A stretch of 64,000 bases of DNA from contig NC_092572.1 in the NCBI RefSeq assembly GCF_037975245.1, positions 12,992,769 through 13,056,768 of the forward strand, read 5' to 3'. The notes under the pieces were generated by a model that saw only the letters and a list, made by a program, of their open reading frames with translations, did not search any database and was not told the origin of the DNA. The DNA is from Apostichopus japonicus. Lineage: Eukaryota; Echinodermata; Holothuroidea; Aspidochirotida; Stichopodidae. The stretch's first letter is position 1. Each line of letters begins with the position of its first letter. Position numbers and translations under genes: made by a program. This document shows positions 1 through 12,546 of this stretch, piece after piece.

Positions 1-490
1 AAATAAAATCAAATAAAACTTAAATAAAAGATGATAACAGCACACGCAGGAGAAGAGTGAGAGCCCTCCCAAATACTACCGGCTTATGTTTACAAAAGAC
101 CTCACGGACGCAGATTAAGGGTAAAGGAGTTACACCAATTTGAAGTTCCAAATAACCTGGACTAACCCATTTGACCTGACGTGTGTCATTCCTGTGGTCT
201 TATGATGGATGTTTATGAAATGTGATATATCAATCTGTGGGTGCCTCACCTGAATGTACCCCGAACCACGACATGCAATACATGCAGATATAATCATGTA
301 ACTGTATAATGCCAACACATACATACTGTAACAATGAAGACCAAAGAAGAGAGTAAGAAAAGGAAAAATAACATGGTTGGTAAAAGATATCACTCCTATT
401 CGCCTGCTGACATTCCCACTGGGGATGCCACTTGATCCCAGAGAGACGCGATCTTTCGATCCTTTTTCCGACATCTTGGCAAATCTAGAG

Positions 491-789
491 TTACTTTTCA
501 CCCCCACTCCACCATCCATGCAGGAACCCACCCAAACCCCCCTGCACGGCCGATTTATTCTGTTTCAGTTTCTCGTCCAAGGAGGGAAACTCTATATGGT
601 TCAGCACTATGTCAAAGAAGAGCGGTTTGCACAGTGACAGCTTTAAGTGCGGTGGGAATGCCGTGAAGTTGGGCTTGGCGGCAAGGTCCGGCTGGTTGGC
701 GTTGTACCAGTCCAGCCTTTCCACCAGCGGTTGATTGTCCTTCAGACCTAGTTGCGCCATTCCTTTGCTGATGGAAGGTTCACTGGAAT
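491..789 (-). CDS. srp68: SRP68, C-terminal (last) coding exon, partial gene
   Basis: Final exon of the 68-kDa subunit of the signal recognition particle, which binds SRP RNA and SRP72 and helps target nascent secretory proteins to the ER. The exon follows a clear acceptor (AATTTTCAG, just above position 789), enters in phase with two leftover bases, and encodes 98 residues before a TAA at 491-493. Segments I recognise from the animal SRP68 C-terminus are LKDNQPLVERLD, then FPP, CKPLFFD, LNHIEFPSLDEKL and a Gly-rich tail. In the human protein the same order (KDNKPLVER, CKPLFFDLALNHVAFPPLEDKL) ends the protein. No other SRP68 exon could be found between 790 and 2300. The upstream gene is either separated by a long intron containing the Jockey relic or lies outside the window. 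Positions 1-490 would be the 3' UTR or downstream sequence. Confidence 0.88.
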
Positions 790-2300
790 CTGAAAATTAA
801 TGCAAAGAGGTTCTTGGTAAGCCATGGCCTTTTTTTTAAAGTATTCTTGGGTGGAGGGTATTTTCTATGGGTGAGAGTAGTCGGAAGGTGGGGGAAGTCA
901 ATTCAATTAATTGTGAGAAATGTGATTCAATTAGGAACCACATAAGGCCTATTCTCATCTTTGTAGTAAGTTTGTCAGCTTGAGCTACCTGACAGTTCAT
1001 AAGTAGGGGGGTATATTGGAGTGGAATTTGAGATTTGAATCCCTGAATAGAGAAAGTTTACAAAACTTGATAATTTGCAGTCATTTTTTGTTGTTGCTGT
1101 CACAAACAGAAATGGATACCCACTTTCTATTATTTGGAGAAGACAGAGACTGGTTCAATCGCAGTCTACAAGGCCAGATATACTCTTTTTATTTTGGCTT
1201 TCAATTTCTTTATTCTGACAAATTTCGATAGTACAAAAAAACGGCATTTTTGATAGGGCTTTTGATACTTCCTTGTGATCCCTGGACATCATACATTCAG
1301 CTACGAGCAAAAATAACTGTTGTCTGTCCTGTCCACTACAATACTCCTATTGTAATATTTTCACACCCTAAGGGCTAATAGGTCTCTCCACCCCCCCCCC
1401 CCAAAAAAAAGGGGTGAAAAGGGGCGGTGCTGCTTCCAACTGAATTAATCTTTTCATTCATTGTTTAACCAAAGAGAAAAATTTGGGAAAGAAAACAACA
1501 CATTATTAATATAAATGCCATGTTTCTCTGAATCATTGTCTATGCTCTGATTGAAAACATTTGTTCCAGTAGCAGGGTTCAATTCCCAGGTTCCAAATGG
1601 ACACGGCAGTTTATTCTGCATTTTCCTGACGATCAGACCTAAAAGAGAACATCGATATGTCTCTCTACCGTTATCCCAAAGAAGAACCCTTTCAGAAACT
1701 CAAGGGTACTAAAGGGATTTCTTCCTTTTAAATTAACCAGGGTCCTACACAAAATTAACAGGGTAGTAACATGATGGTCTCTGCCTGATTCCCCCTCCCC
1801 CCACCCAATTTCTTTTCTTAATTTTTTGGTATTCATCCTTTCATATATAGTCCATCTTGCATTTTGCCTTTTGAAAAACAAGAATCCTTAATCTTCATCC
1901 AAAGCAGCAAAAAGTTTCTTTCCAAACACAGTAAATTGAATATTATTATTATTATTATGATTATTATTATATTATTATTAAGTACATAACTAGAATGGAG
2001 GCCACCTGAGCAGAGTACTTCAAGCCGTTGATATCTTGTGCAAGAGTGTCCAATTCCTCTACCTCCACCTATTGATTAAATGAAACCAAAATCTAATCAT
2101 GATGTCTTCCACATTAAGTTTTTAGGGAGTGTCACTACCCGACAAGCCCTATAGGTTTTTTTTAGTACACTTCTTTTCACAAGTTTTGTTTCTTATCTCC
2201 TTCTATGTCATATGTCATACTTATGTTAAGATAGAACAAAAATCAATATATGAAATGAAATAAATAAAATTAGTAACATTTTTTATTAATTTGAGTAAAA
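790..2300. other. Non-coding stretch, probable srp68 intron
   Basis: I see no convincing exon on either strand. The stretch holds a C14/A8 homopolymer junction near 1389-1410, an imperfect (ATT)n tract near 1940-1980, and AT-rich unique-looking sequence. Confidence 0.4.
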
Positions 2301-5300
2301 GTTTTGTTTTTGTTGTTGTTGATATCGAATCAAAAGGAGTTTAACCCCTGGTCGACCTGGCGAGAGATCCTACAGGGGATAATAAGTTTGTTTTTATAGA
2401 ATAGACATTTTTTTTGTTTACTCTTGGAAAAGTTGTCTATGTTCAGTCAGGGAATTGCTGGTAAATGAAGTCTTATATATTTACATTGGACAGGATAGCC
2501 ATAATCATACCCGAGGTCGGAGTCGAAGAGCCAATTAGGGAGGGATTTCTAAGGGAGAGGAATTTTTTAAGTACTGAGGATTGAGTGGTTTCTATTGTTT
2601 GGGTAGGGAGTGGTTGCGGTTTCTATTGTTTGGTAAGGGAGTGGTTGCTACTTTATGTTTTAATCAATCGGTCATTGTTGGAGTTGTTTGTTTTGTTCTG
2701 TATATATAAGTATACTTGGAGTCGGGGCCTAGACCCATTTAGGAAAGGATTTTTTTAATGGAATGAGACTTTAAGTAGTAACAATTGTGAAAACAGAAAG
2801 GGTTTAGTTTTTGGGTAGTGAGTTGTTGTGCCTCTGTATTTCAAGGGGAGTTCAATCAAAGGGTCGTTCTCGAGGTGTTTTTGTATAACTTGGTGTTGAA
2901 TTCTTCAAGTCGGGTGAAAGTAGATTTTGTGTTTCCTGCACGGAGAACGTACAAGTAGCAATATAGGTAGGGATTTTGAGTGCGAGTCGATAAGCTGTGG
3001 TGTGGATTCTGTTTAAAATTTGTTTATTGGGATTAGAGATGGTAAGCGGGGATATGCTCCCATAACTGAGAATCGGTTTTACTTTGGATTTATAGATTTG
3101 GATAATGGTTTTCGGAGGGAAGTTATATTTGTGTGAGAGGATTTAAATGGATTTAAGTTGGGACCAGCAGCGTCCTGCAGTTCTGTTACAATGTAGATTA
3201 TACGATAATTTGCTATCGAAAGTGGTACCAAGGAAGGTTGTATTAGGAGTAGCAGTGATTGAGGTGTTGAAAGATTAATTTTGGAAATATGGTTATGGTA
3301 TTTTGAGTTTATTATGGAGAAATTGGCCAAGTTAGATTTTGAGGGATTTATTTTTGTTCTCCACATCGAGCACCAATTTTCGAGATGTGTAATTGCTTTT
3401 TTAACATTTAGTTCCGTCATATAGATATTATTACTGGTGCTCCAAATGGCTATGTCTTCAGTGTACTGACTATAGTTGCATTTAGATAGAGGGGGGATGT
3501 TCAAATCATTAACAAATAGGGTGTAGGGGATGGGCTGAGAACAGCGCCCTGTGGAGTTCCTGCACGAAGTGGAATAGGTTTTGATTGTTGGTTTTTGTAG
3601 CATATTTTTGCATTGCTATCACTCAAGGAAAGAGGAAAGAAGTCTGGTGTAATTGGAGGGGAGATTAAAGTTAAGTAGTTTAATTCTTATGCCATTGTGC
3701 CAAGTTTTGTCGAAAGCCTTTTCGGTATCAAGGTATCGTGGGCAGTGGTATCATGTTTTTTATGAAGCCGATGCAAATTTCTTCGGAAAGGCGGAAAGTT
3801 TGGTTTATTGTAGATTTGTGTGCGCGGAATTGATTGATACGGGCAAAGTGATTATTTTATTCTAGGTGGGTTCTGGTGCGGCTATCTATAATTCTTTCGA
3901 AAATCTTACCTAAGGCTGGTAGGAGACTAATTGGTCGATAGTTTTGAATTTTGGTGCGGTCTTTACTTAGTTTTGGTTTTAAAATCATTTTGGCGGATTT
4001 CCACAGTCTGAGGAGTTGGTTAAATCATGAGAAAATATGAGAGTTTATGAATATCGGAGGCCGACGGAGGGGAATCTTTTAGCATTAGGTCATTTATGTT
4101 GTCAACACCAGGGAAGGAGGCATTTTTGCATATTTAGTGGCACTATACCAATCGTTTATATCTATTTCTTTGAGTAGAGGGATGTTTTTGTTGAGACATC
4201 CTTAGAAGTCAGGGATAATGCTGGTTGCATTACAGATAATTGTACCGTCTATTTCGTGGTGGAATCTGTTATCGTATGGAGGGCCATCTAAGATATTGAA
4301 TATAGTTTTCAAGTACTATTCAATAAGCTTTATTTGTTTTTGAGTTTTTGTGATCAGGTTACCTACTTTATCTCTAATGCATTGGTCTGTATTACCTGTG
4401 TTTGGGGTTGTAATGGGTTTATGATATTTTTTAAATTTTTCCAAAAGTGTTTTGGGTTTTTGTCATTAATGATTGAATCGCATTTGTTTTGGACTCGGTT
4501 TTGGTCGACCGCCGATATTTGTCTATTTATTTGTTTTTTAAGTCGGTTAATTTGGGTTTTTAGAGTTGGACCTGGGGAGATCATATAGGTTCTATGTAGG
4601 TGACGTCTGAGTTAATTAGTGTAAGAATATTCCTATTTAGTTTTCGATTTCTGTTTTGTTTTCAAGGGGCAGTGTTTTTTGAAGGTATTGAAGATATGTT
4701 GGGCAATGCTGTCACAATATATGCCGATGTAATTTAGCTTGTTGTTGTGGTAATTGGGGATAGTGTAATTTGTTACGAGTTCCCTTTTAAATGATGTCCA
4801 GTCTGTTTTATTGTAATTATATGTTAATTCATTATTTTGGATGCGACTGAGGTTTATGTCTAGCTCAAAAAGGAGTGGAAATTGGTCACTGATTAGGTCA
4901 TCTTCTTGGATTTGAATCGAATGATTTTTAGTTGCAAGGTGGTTTTAGGTTATGGCGTAGTCAAGTAGTTCAGCATTATTGTTAATTGGGTTTATCCTAG
5001 TTTTGGTATTTTGGTTAATTATTGTTAAGTTGTGTTTATCACATTTTTCTAAGAGGGATATGCCTTTTTCAGATATTTTGGTGCTACCAAAAATGATGTG
5101 GTGGGCAGTTAGATCTCCTAGTAGTATTGTATTTTTATTAGAACTTTTTTATTGTGGATATGGGCTCATTTGGGGACTCTAATAGCTAATAATGTGGAGA
5201 GGTTTATTGTCTCTTCGAGCACAATTTCAATTGATTGATTGCTTGTTTGGGTTGGGTTTGGGAGGAGGGTGGCTTTGAGGTTGTTTTTTTCAGCAATAAG

Positions 5301-6690
5301 TACTCCTTCATAGAGCGAGAGATATCGTGTCTGAAAGTTGGTAACCAGGGATGCTAAGTTGGGAACTCACATTTAGTTTAGTTTCGCTTAACGAAATGAT
5401 ATCCGGGAAGTGGTTGGTGAATATACTAAGTAGGAGGCTTAATTTTGGAAGGATATGTTGATGTTTAGGTGGAGGAACTTGACCAAAGAAGGGAGTGTGC
5501 TTGTCATGTAAGTGACTGAGGAGGGCTAAATATTGAAGGTTGGTGGAGACGTTCCATAATTACAGTTTCTGGGATATTTAAGTTTAGGTGTTTTTGTGTT
5601 AACACGGTGGCGTTACTGGCAAGTTCGTAGGATTTAATATTAATGTCGGCTTTTTGGAAGGTGTATTGTACTAATTCAATTACAAAGGTTGCGATATTAA
5701 GTTTTTTTTCAGTGACGATTTTATTTGTTATTTCAATTTTAGGGGTAAAATTGGTTACATTTGCGTAGCTTCCTTGTTCTTGTTGTTTGTTATTATTTTC
5801 AGTTTTAGCTTCTTTAAATTTTGGGCATCCTTTGTAAAGGGTGACATTAGTCCCTGAGCAATTGGCACATATTGTGTTTTCTTTTGGTTTGGGACAGTCT
5901 TTAACTCTGTGGTTTTCACCACATCTGAGACATCTGGTTTGATTTTTGCAAGTATGGTGGGTGTGTCCAAAAACTTGACATTTGAAACATTGAGTGATTT
6001 GGGGGGTTCGTGGTATTCTTCTGTTTTGTGTTTATAGTATCCTAAGTAGAAAACTTGTTTGATTAGGGATTGTTGAGGCTCTTGTTCTTCAAACGTTATT
6101 TTTACTTTCCAAGTTGTATTGTTTGTGGCATGACTAATGAGTCTTTTAGTTTGTATTGGGGTGTATTCTTGGTCTTTGAGTTCTTGTTCAATATCTTTGA
6201 TTTGAATTTCAGGGTTTATCCCACAGGCTATTACAGAGAAGTTTCTTTGTCTTACTTTTTGGGGGATTCTTGGTTTGGGGTTGCCTAGTTTAGTCTTTTG
6301 AGTCCATGGTTTCAGGAGGATATTTGCAGATTTAGGGTCATGGGGGTGATTAGGATGTCGTTACTACGAAGACAGTTTATATTTGAGATCATGGCATTTG
6401 GGTTTTCTTCATTGATTAGTTTAGCAAGTGTTATTGGGTTTTTTGATAGTTCTGGTAAGATTCCTGATACAATGATTGTTTGAGCGGACTTTTTGGTGGT
6501 TGGTTTGGAGTTAGGAGATGGGTTTATTTCAACGGAGTTTGGACGTTGTCTTTTTCTGCTATTTTTGTACAGGGATCCAGTCATTAATGTCTATGTCAAA
6601 ATCAGAGAGGTTTAGGTTTTCAACTGGGGGGCGGTTATAGGTGGGTAAGGGGTTGTCATATTGGCAAAACAGCCCCTCCCTACGGGTTTT
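2300..6690 (-). mobile_element. Decayed Jockey-type non-LTR retrotransposon (ORF1 + EN + RT)
   Basis: A minus-strand LINE broken by many stops and frameshifts, but with all the expected landmarks in order from 6690 down to 2300. An ORF1 segment (about 6590-5560) carries three zinc knuckles. The first is CX2CX4HX4C (CFKCQVFGHTHHTC near 5950-5990), the second CLRCGENHRVKDC, and the third begins CANC near 5865. An endonuclease follows, with a DIISLSETKL segment near 5370-5410 and a GDLTAHH segment near 5105-5130. The reverse transcriptase shows FPGVDNINDLMLK near 4090-4125, NYRPISLLPALGKIF near 3905-3945, LDTEKAFDKTWH near 3705-3735, and a damaged catalytic box (YTED instead of YADD) within 3079-3603. 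The order and the knuckle-type ORF1 indicate the Jockey superfamily. It cannot be active in this state. The outer limits are approximate. Confidence 0.82.
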
Positions 6691-7803
6691 AAATGGCTTC
6701 TATACAATGAAATTGATCATAGACTTCACTTACCAGAAAGAATTAGTCTCCAGCCTAAGACAGCGGACGGAAAGTATAGGAACTCCTTTTGAAGGGACAC
6801 ACTATGAATGAAAGTGTACTCGGTAGCGTTTTGTTGGTATCCAAGGACGAGTACGTTTTGTAAATGGCGGGTAAGTAATAGAGTGAAGGATGATGGGGTG
6901 GCGCTATGTCAGAAAGCTAACTGTTCACCAACATAATCCTCAGATCCCTAATGAAAGGAGAGTAGTGCAAAAGAAATTAGCCAGTTATCTTCAGAGTAAG
7001 TCTCGTACATTTAGCACAAAAGATTAAACACTAATTAGCAACTAATTCCAACAAAATTTAGGCTGTGATTGAAACTTTACTGGTGGAAACATAAGTAAAT
7101 ATATATATTACATTTTAAGGAACCTTTCCTTCTTATGACTAACCTTGACTATATATTGCAGCTTTCTAGCCCAGTGTTTTTCCATCAAATCAGCTCATCT
7201 TTGAGTTTTCTGATCTTGACAACAATCAACTATCTTTTTAATTTACCACAACCCAGACCACACTAATTGGCAACTCTTTCCAACAATCTAAGGCAACAAT
7301 CATAAATTTAAGACAACCAAATTACTAATTACAAAATGATTCCAACAAACTCAGGCACCAGGTCTCATTAATTTAGCTCAAAACATACCACACTAGTTAG
7401 CAACTCATAGGCAGAACTTATCAATTTAATACAAACACACCACACTAACTACCAACAAATTATCACAGCACTCCTCTTCAATTAAGCACAAACAGACCAC
7501 ACTAATTAGCTACTCATTTCACCAAACTAAGGCACAATGTCTCTTTAATTTATCACGAAACAGACCACAACGAATACCGACTGGTTCCAACAGGCTAAGG
7601 CACAGTGTCTCGTAGGTTTAGCACAAAAACAGACAACACCAAATACCGACTGGTTCCAACAGGCTTAGGCACCGTGTCTCCTACATTTAGCACTGATCTT
7701 GACAACAATCAGCTGTTGAGAGGACAAGACTGATGTTAATGATTCTGGCTCACAATGATGTTTCCCTTGAAACTTCATTTTTCTCCAATTTATGTTAAAT
7801 CAC

Positions 7804-7954
7804 CTCCAGATAACACTTCCAGATCTCTCTGTTGAGGACAGGCTTGAAGGATTTTCTCGTATTTGGTGGAGTTGAGATCTTTACCAAACAGAACGTTTCC
7901 TCTCACGGTATCATTTTGGATCCAAGCTTGTTGAGCAACATAGGCCACAGATCT
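7804..7954 (-). pseudogene. ABCC (MRP-type) transporter NBD1 exon, isolated
   Basis: The minus strand from 7954 to 7804 reads as a 151-nt exon. It has an acceptor before it (TTTCATCAG) and a donor after it (GAG|GTGATT), and an open frame of 50 codons plus one base. The translation begins RSVAYVAQQAWIQNDTVRGN, continues VLFGKDL, and ends QRDLEVLSG. This matches the Q-loop region of the first nucleotide-binding domain in multidrug-resistance-associated proteins (typically GSVAYVPQQAWIQNATLRDN followed by ILFG and LPGGDLTEIGEKG). The exon itself is undamaged, so it could belong to a real gene. However, I cannot find the expected next exon (the LSGGQKQR signature) downstream, where a Jockey relic lies instead. 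Two broken copies sit nearby. I therefore treat it as a captured or pseudogene exon; membership of a live gene remains possible. Confidence 0.6.
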
Positions 7955-8945
7955 CTGATGAAAGAAGAGGAATACAAATTAGTCACTTTTCTTCAAAGTA
8001 ACAGCAAAAGTTAAAAAGTTAAACCCTGTTAACAACCAAACTGTCAGCCATGAGACAAAAGATGTGTACTCTTCTAGAGGGGCAATTTGTGAAAGAAATG
8101 GAATTATATGGTCAGATCAAAGTTATTGGACACTGGTTTGAACAACTCTCAAAAAAGACCTCACTAAATACCAACTCGTTCCATCAAACTAGGTACAATG
8201 TCTTATTAACTTAAGACATCCAAAATACTTATTACAAATTCATTCCAACAAACTAAGGCAACGGGTTTCATTAATTTAGCACAAAACAGACTACACTAAT
8301 TAGCAACTCATATCAATAACTAAGGCAGAATTTATCAATTTAATACAAACACACCACACCAATTACCGACTGGTTCCAATAGGCTAAGGCTGAGGTCTTA
8401 CACATTTAGCACAAAAACAGGCAACACCACATACCGAATGGTTCAAACAGGCTAAGACACAATGTCTCCTACATTTGGCACAAAACAGACAACACTAATT
8501 AAAAACTAATACCAATAAACTAAGGTACCATGTCTCAATAATTTAGCACAAAAACAGACTGCATTAATTAGCATCTCATGCCACTAAACTAAGACACCAA
8601 TTAGGTTCATTTTGATGTTGTCATGGTTGCTTGGAATGAGTGGAATGTGTAACTCTGTTCAAACTATATCATGGAACTTGTTCAGCCTGTTAGCACAGAA
8701 ACAAGAACACACCAAATACCGACTGGTTCCAACAGGCTAAGGCACCATGTTTCGTACATTTAGCACAAAAACAGACCACACCAAATACCGACTGGTTCCA
8801 GCAGGCTAAGGCACCGTGTCTCCTACATTTAGCACTGATCTTGACAACAATCAACTGTTGAGAGGACAAGACTGATGTTCATGATACTGGCTCACACTGA
8901 CTTTTCCCTTGAATCTTACTTTTTCTCCAATTTCTGTTAAATCAC

Positions 8946-9022
8946 CTCCAGATAACACTTCCAGATCTCTCTGTAGAGGACAGGCTTGAAGGATCTTCTC
9001 ATATTTGGTGGAGTTAATGATC
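8946..9022 (-). pseudogene. Truncated second copy of the ABCC exon
   Basis: The minus strand from about 9015 to 8946 encodes STKYEKILQACPLQRDLEVL plus SG. This is the same 3' half of the exon as at 7804-7954, with the donor GTGATT preserved. The 5' half, including the QQAWIQ segment, is missing, and the match stops near 9020. It reads CPLQ where the intact copy has CPQQ, which is closer to the family norm. Confidence 0.6.
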
Positions 9023-9050
9023 TTTCAACCACTTGTTCTTAACCTGAGCC

Positions 9051-9658
9051 AGCTTCATTACAGACATCCAAGACTCACAATTTTCCTGACATTTTCTTCA
9101 TCTGCTTCTTTCACCTGAGACAGTATTGTAAAAGATAAGAAGATTTCATATATTGGAAAGCAGATACTGTAGACATTGCAACTAGACTCATTTTATACAC
9201 TCCCTCCCTTCCTCCCCTCCCTCCCCCTGACTACCTACAGTAAACAACCCTGACTGCTGCCTCATTGATATAACTATAAACAAATGTATATCATTGCAGT
9301 TTAATGGCAGAAATAAACGAAACGAATACCAGAGCTTAAATATTTCTGTGTTACAGTACTATAGTAAACTGCATACCCAAATGGAGCATTACAGAATCTT
9401 CAATGTCTCAGACCTCCAGCAGGATGTTACAGTCACAGTTCAAGGAGTCTTCTTGTGAATCAGTGTGGCCAATGCAATGCTGTAAAGACAAATATAAAAG
9501 CAATATGTATATATATACCTATGTTGTGAAATAAATTTTAGTAGTTTTTTTTAGTAGTTTTACATAAGATCATCTTCCATTTTGAGTATGCAGATACCTT
9601 TCCAATGAATGTTTACAAACATGAATAAACTGTACTGTACCTCTTTTTGTTACTAAGT
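9051..9658. other. Non-coding stretch
   Basis: No gene recognised. It contains a short C/T-rich run near 9200-9230 and otherwise AT-rich sequence up to the solo LTR. Confidence 0.35.
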
Positions 9659-9663
9659 GCCTG

Positions 9664-10004
9664 TGTTACAATATGTGATTGAGTTGGTGTGCGCGTCATT
9701 TGTGCGTGAGTGAGTGTGTTGGGATTGTTTGTGTGTGCCTCGGTTGTGCGTATGGCTTGGAGTGCGTGATTTGTTTGAATGGTGCGTGTTTTCTTTAAAG
9801 AGGGTTTGGAATGGATTGGGAGGCAGTTATTACAGAGTTGTTATAAAGTCAAGACGTGTTTTTATATCTATCGTGTGATTTAAGTTTACAAGCCAAGACG
9901 TTTTCGATTTCTCTTGTAAGACTCCGTTGAAGTTTGAAAGAAATAAACTCTTCAACGTATTAACAAATAATAACCCCCGTGACTGGATCTATTTATTTGT
10001 TACA
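9664..10004. mobile_element. Solo LTR of an LTR retrotransposon
   Basis: A 341-bp sequence begins TGTTACAATATG and ends TTTGTTACA, so it has the TG...CA termini of an LTR. It is bounded on both sides by the identical 5-bp word GCCTG (9659-9663 and 10005-10009), as expected for an integrase target-site duplication. Inside are a TATA-like TTATAAAG near 9840 and a polyadenylation signal AATAAA near 9943, in the order of a plus-oriented LTR. No internal gag-pol sequence or second LTR is present, so this is a solo LTR left by recombination between two LTRs. The superfamily cannot be assigned. Confidence 0.75.
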
Positions 10005-10009
10005 GCCTG

Positions 10010-12480
10010 TTTATTTTTAATACTTGCAATATGACTCATTAATGAACCTTACTAGACATTGCTATCAAACCTACATATGGAGTACTTCACAAAATGCCAA
10101 AACTTACTTTGCTGTACATTGTTCACTATAATGGTCAAGCCAAAAGTAAGGAATGAATTGAACACAATTTTGAGAACGTTTCATCAGCCAAACAATTTTT
10201 GAGAGCATGGACACACTAGTTTAAACAAACTTAGCAAGCACATTCATGAAGAACTGGAAAATTGAAAAATTTCTGAAATAAACATCATTCTTGAAACAAG
10301 AAACTTGACAAGTGAAATAAGGACCGACACTTAAGCTACAACATGTACACTTAGCAATGATGAAAATTGGCTCTTCAGCCTTACACAAGTACCAACAACA
10401 TATTGGTATATTAAAACCCTCATGTGCTTCCATGACTTCTAGCACCTATGTGTAATAATATTCTATATCAACAAGGACAGAGATACTATATATTGTACTT
10501 ATCTCTCAATACTCTTAATATGTGTTTACCATGAGTTGTGTTCCTCACAACTTTCAATCAATGTTTTCAAATTAAAAACCAAATTAAAGACAATTACTCA
10601 ACAATGAGAGGTCGACTTAGCAAAGTTTGAATTCGGTTTCATAATAATCAAAGTTTCAGTGAAACAGTTCTGCCAACCATAAAATCATGCCTTAGGCATC
10701 AAAAGAAGTTTATGATCTGATAAAGATATGCCGAGAGTTGGACCAATACTGTTAAGCTAAGCTTCAGGTCAAAATTATGCTAGTTGATCAAATTAATACA
10801 TGTATATCAATTTAGTTGCCTATGCTAGGTAACATCAGCTTGCATGGAGAGTTTTTTCCATACTTGAACCACCACCAACATACTTAGACCACAGAGCTAG
10901 GCCTTATTGATTAAGAATTTCATTTTACAAAGTACTGTTGCTTGTATGAGAAGCCTAGGATAGGCTAGTTCGTCCTCATCTCTATCTAGCCTCCGCTTTG
11001 GTAGGCTAGCCTAGGTTTTCCCATTTTTATTTGGTGGTAGGCCTAGCCTGGGGCCATTTGTTCCCTCCCCTAACAACGTTATTTTCCTCCCACTTAAAAG
11101 TTGAGTAACTTACCTCCCCTACATCATAGTACTTTTTCATGAGAAACTTACATTTTCAGGGGAGTTAACTAAAGGTTTTTCATGGGAGGCATATTGGCTA
11201 GGCAAAGTGGAATAACTGAGGGAAAATATTTAAGGGAGAAAGGTAACGTTAAGGGTGAAAAATAACATGGTTAAGGAATCTAAAATACTATTTTCAAGGG
11301 AGGAAAATGTTGTTCTGTAGGCTTTGTAGACTAAGCTATAGAAAGTTGTGATAGTATGAAGGAAAATAGAAAATGTGACCATGCAGGTACCTTACTTGGG
11401 TAACTGTTCAGTGATTGGAAGATAAAAAGTGTTTTTGAATAGGCCGGTTTGTTTGCATAGGATTGTATGCTAACATGGGGTAATTTACATGCGTGGAATT
11501 CATAGTTGTAATGGGTTGTTAGCTTGTATGGCATTCATTGCAGGAATGAAATAGCATAGAAACTTTAGCCTATAGTTATGCCTTCTTTGGTTCCTCCCCT
11601 AAAATTGTTGTTTTCCCATTTACCAGTTTCTTCAATTACTACAAGTGTACAAGTGTCTCTTTGAAATATGTTCCTTTCTTTCACCAAACTCTCCTAAATC
11701 ACAAGATACATTTACTACGTACAGTTGCTTCACTATACCTAAATTAATTCTTTCCACAGCCAAGCCGTCTTTCTTTCCTCCCCTGAAAAACGTTGGTTTC
11801 AACCCCTAAAAATAATAATGGTAGGCTACTCTAGTAGTAGTAGTAAGTTGAGTCTCGTCTATCCGACATGCTCAGTGATTAACCTCCGCCACGTATCACG
11901 ATCTTGCGCAAGGTTTATTGCTTCTTCGAAATAGGCTACTCTGGTACCTAGGAATTTAAAGACAATCAATTAATTAAGTTAGGCCTTGCCTAACTGTACT
12001 AGCCACAGCCAGAAAGTAATTAGGCCCAACCAGTTAGGTCTAGTATTTTGTCGGAAGATATAAAGTGATTTACTTTACTTACGTAAATTGTCTAACTGAA
12101 TATCATATTAGGCCTTGGTTAGCATTCCAACTTACTATACACGCCAGTGACTACGTGAGCTAGCCTATCGTTAGGCCTAAGCTTTACTACTATATGATAG
12201 GCTAGCCTAATTTCTCACGCTCGCTTACTCAAACAATGTGAAGTACTAACTTGCTCAACAAAACAAATGAACAACCTTCGAGCTGGTGAATGTATCTGCC
12301 ATTCTTTGGCAGTTACTCCTCATACAGAATAGGCTACAAATTACAATTACGTATGAATTGTTAGCCAACGGCTGCGAGGAGGCGAACTGCACTGCTCGTA
12401 CAACCTTTCGTGAGCTTTAATATACAGATCATAATTCGCGCTCCTTAGCTTAACCTTTGACCACGACCGTGTGCCAGGCT
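10010..12480. other. Non-coding stretch with TAGGCCTA-rich tract
   Basis: No exon could be supported. From about 10890 to 12200 the words TAGGCC, GGCCTA and TAGCCTAG recur many times. Short C-rich segments of the type TTCCTCCCCTAAAA recur near 11060, 11590 and 11780. Confidence 0.4.
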
Positions 12481-12546
12481 GCCAGCGTCTGACCGAAGAT
12501 AAACTAACGAATAACATATAAGCCCGGTAGCCCCTTAGCCACTTTG

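Larger units (their letters stand above)
6691..9050. repeat. Degenerate tandem/interspersed repeat field around ABCC exon copies
   Basis: From about 7000 to 8870 the sequence is built from loosely repeated units of roughly 75-80 bp. Typical words are CACTAATTAGCAACTCATTCC, AACTAAGGCAC and ATTTAGCACAAAAACAGAC, with a second flavour reading AATACCGACTGGTTCCAAC. A larger block is also duplicated: about 7560-7880 matches about 8700-9015 nearly base for base, including part of an ABCC exon. A third, more diverged piece lies at about 6920-6990 and matches 7935-8000. Confidence 0.6.

Noticed and set aside
3079-3603. 174-codon minus-strand ORF as an independent gene
   Set aside because: It is the reverse-transcriptase core of the decayed Jockey element, with a mutated catalytic box.
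6728-6870. Minus-strand open stretch of about 45 codons ending at a good donor (GTAAGTG)
   Set aside because: The translation resembles no ABCC or SRP68 segment, and no acceptor-bounded exon could be defined within the repeat-rich DNA.
9075-9125. Tiny minus-strand exon candidate (VKEADEENVRKI between CTCAG and GTGAGT)
   Set aside because: Too short to identify, and no adjacent exon connects to it in phase.
12276-12302. Possible minus-strand first exon encoding MADTFTSSK followed by GTTGTT
   Set aside because: Only nine codons, a weak donor, and no continuing exon found. It cannot be tied to any gene.
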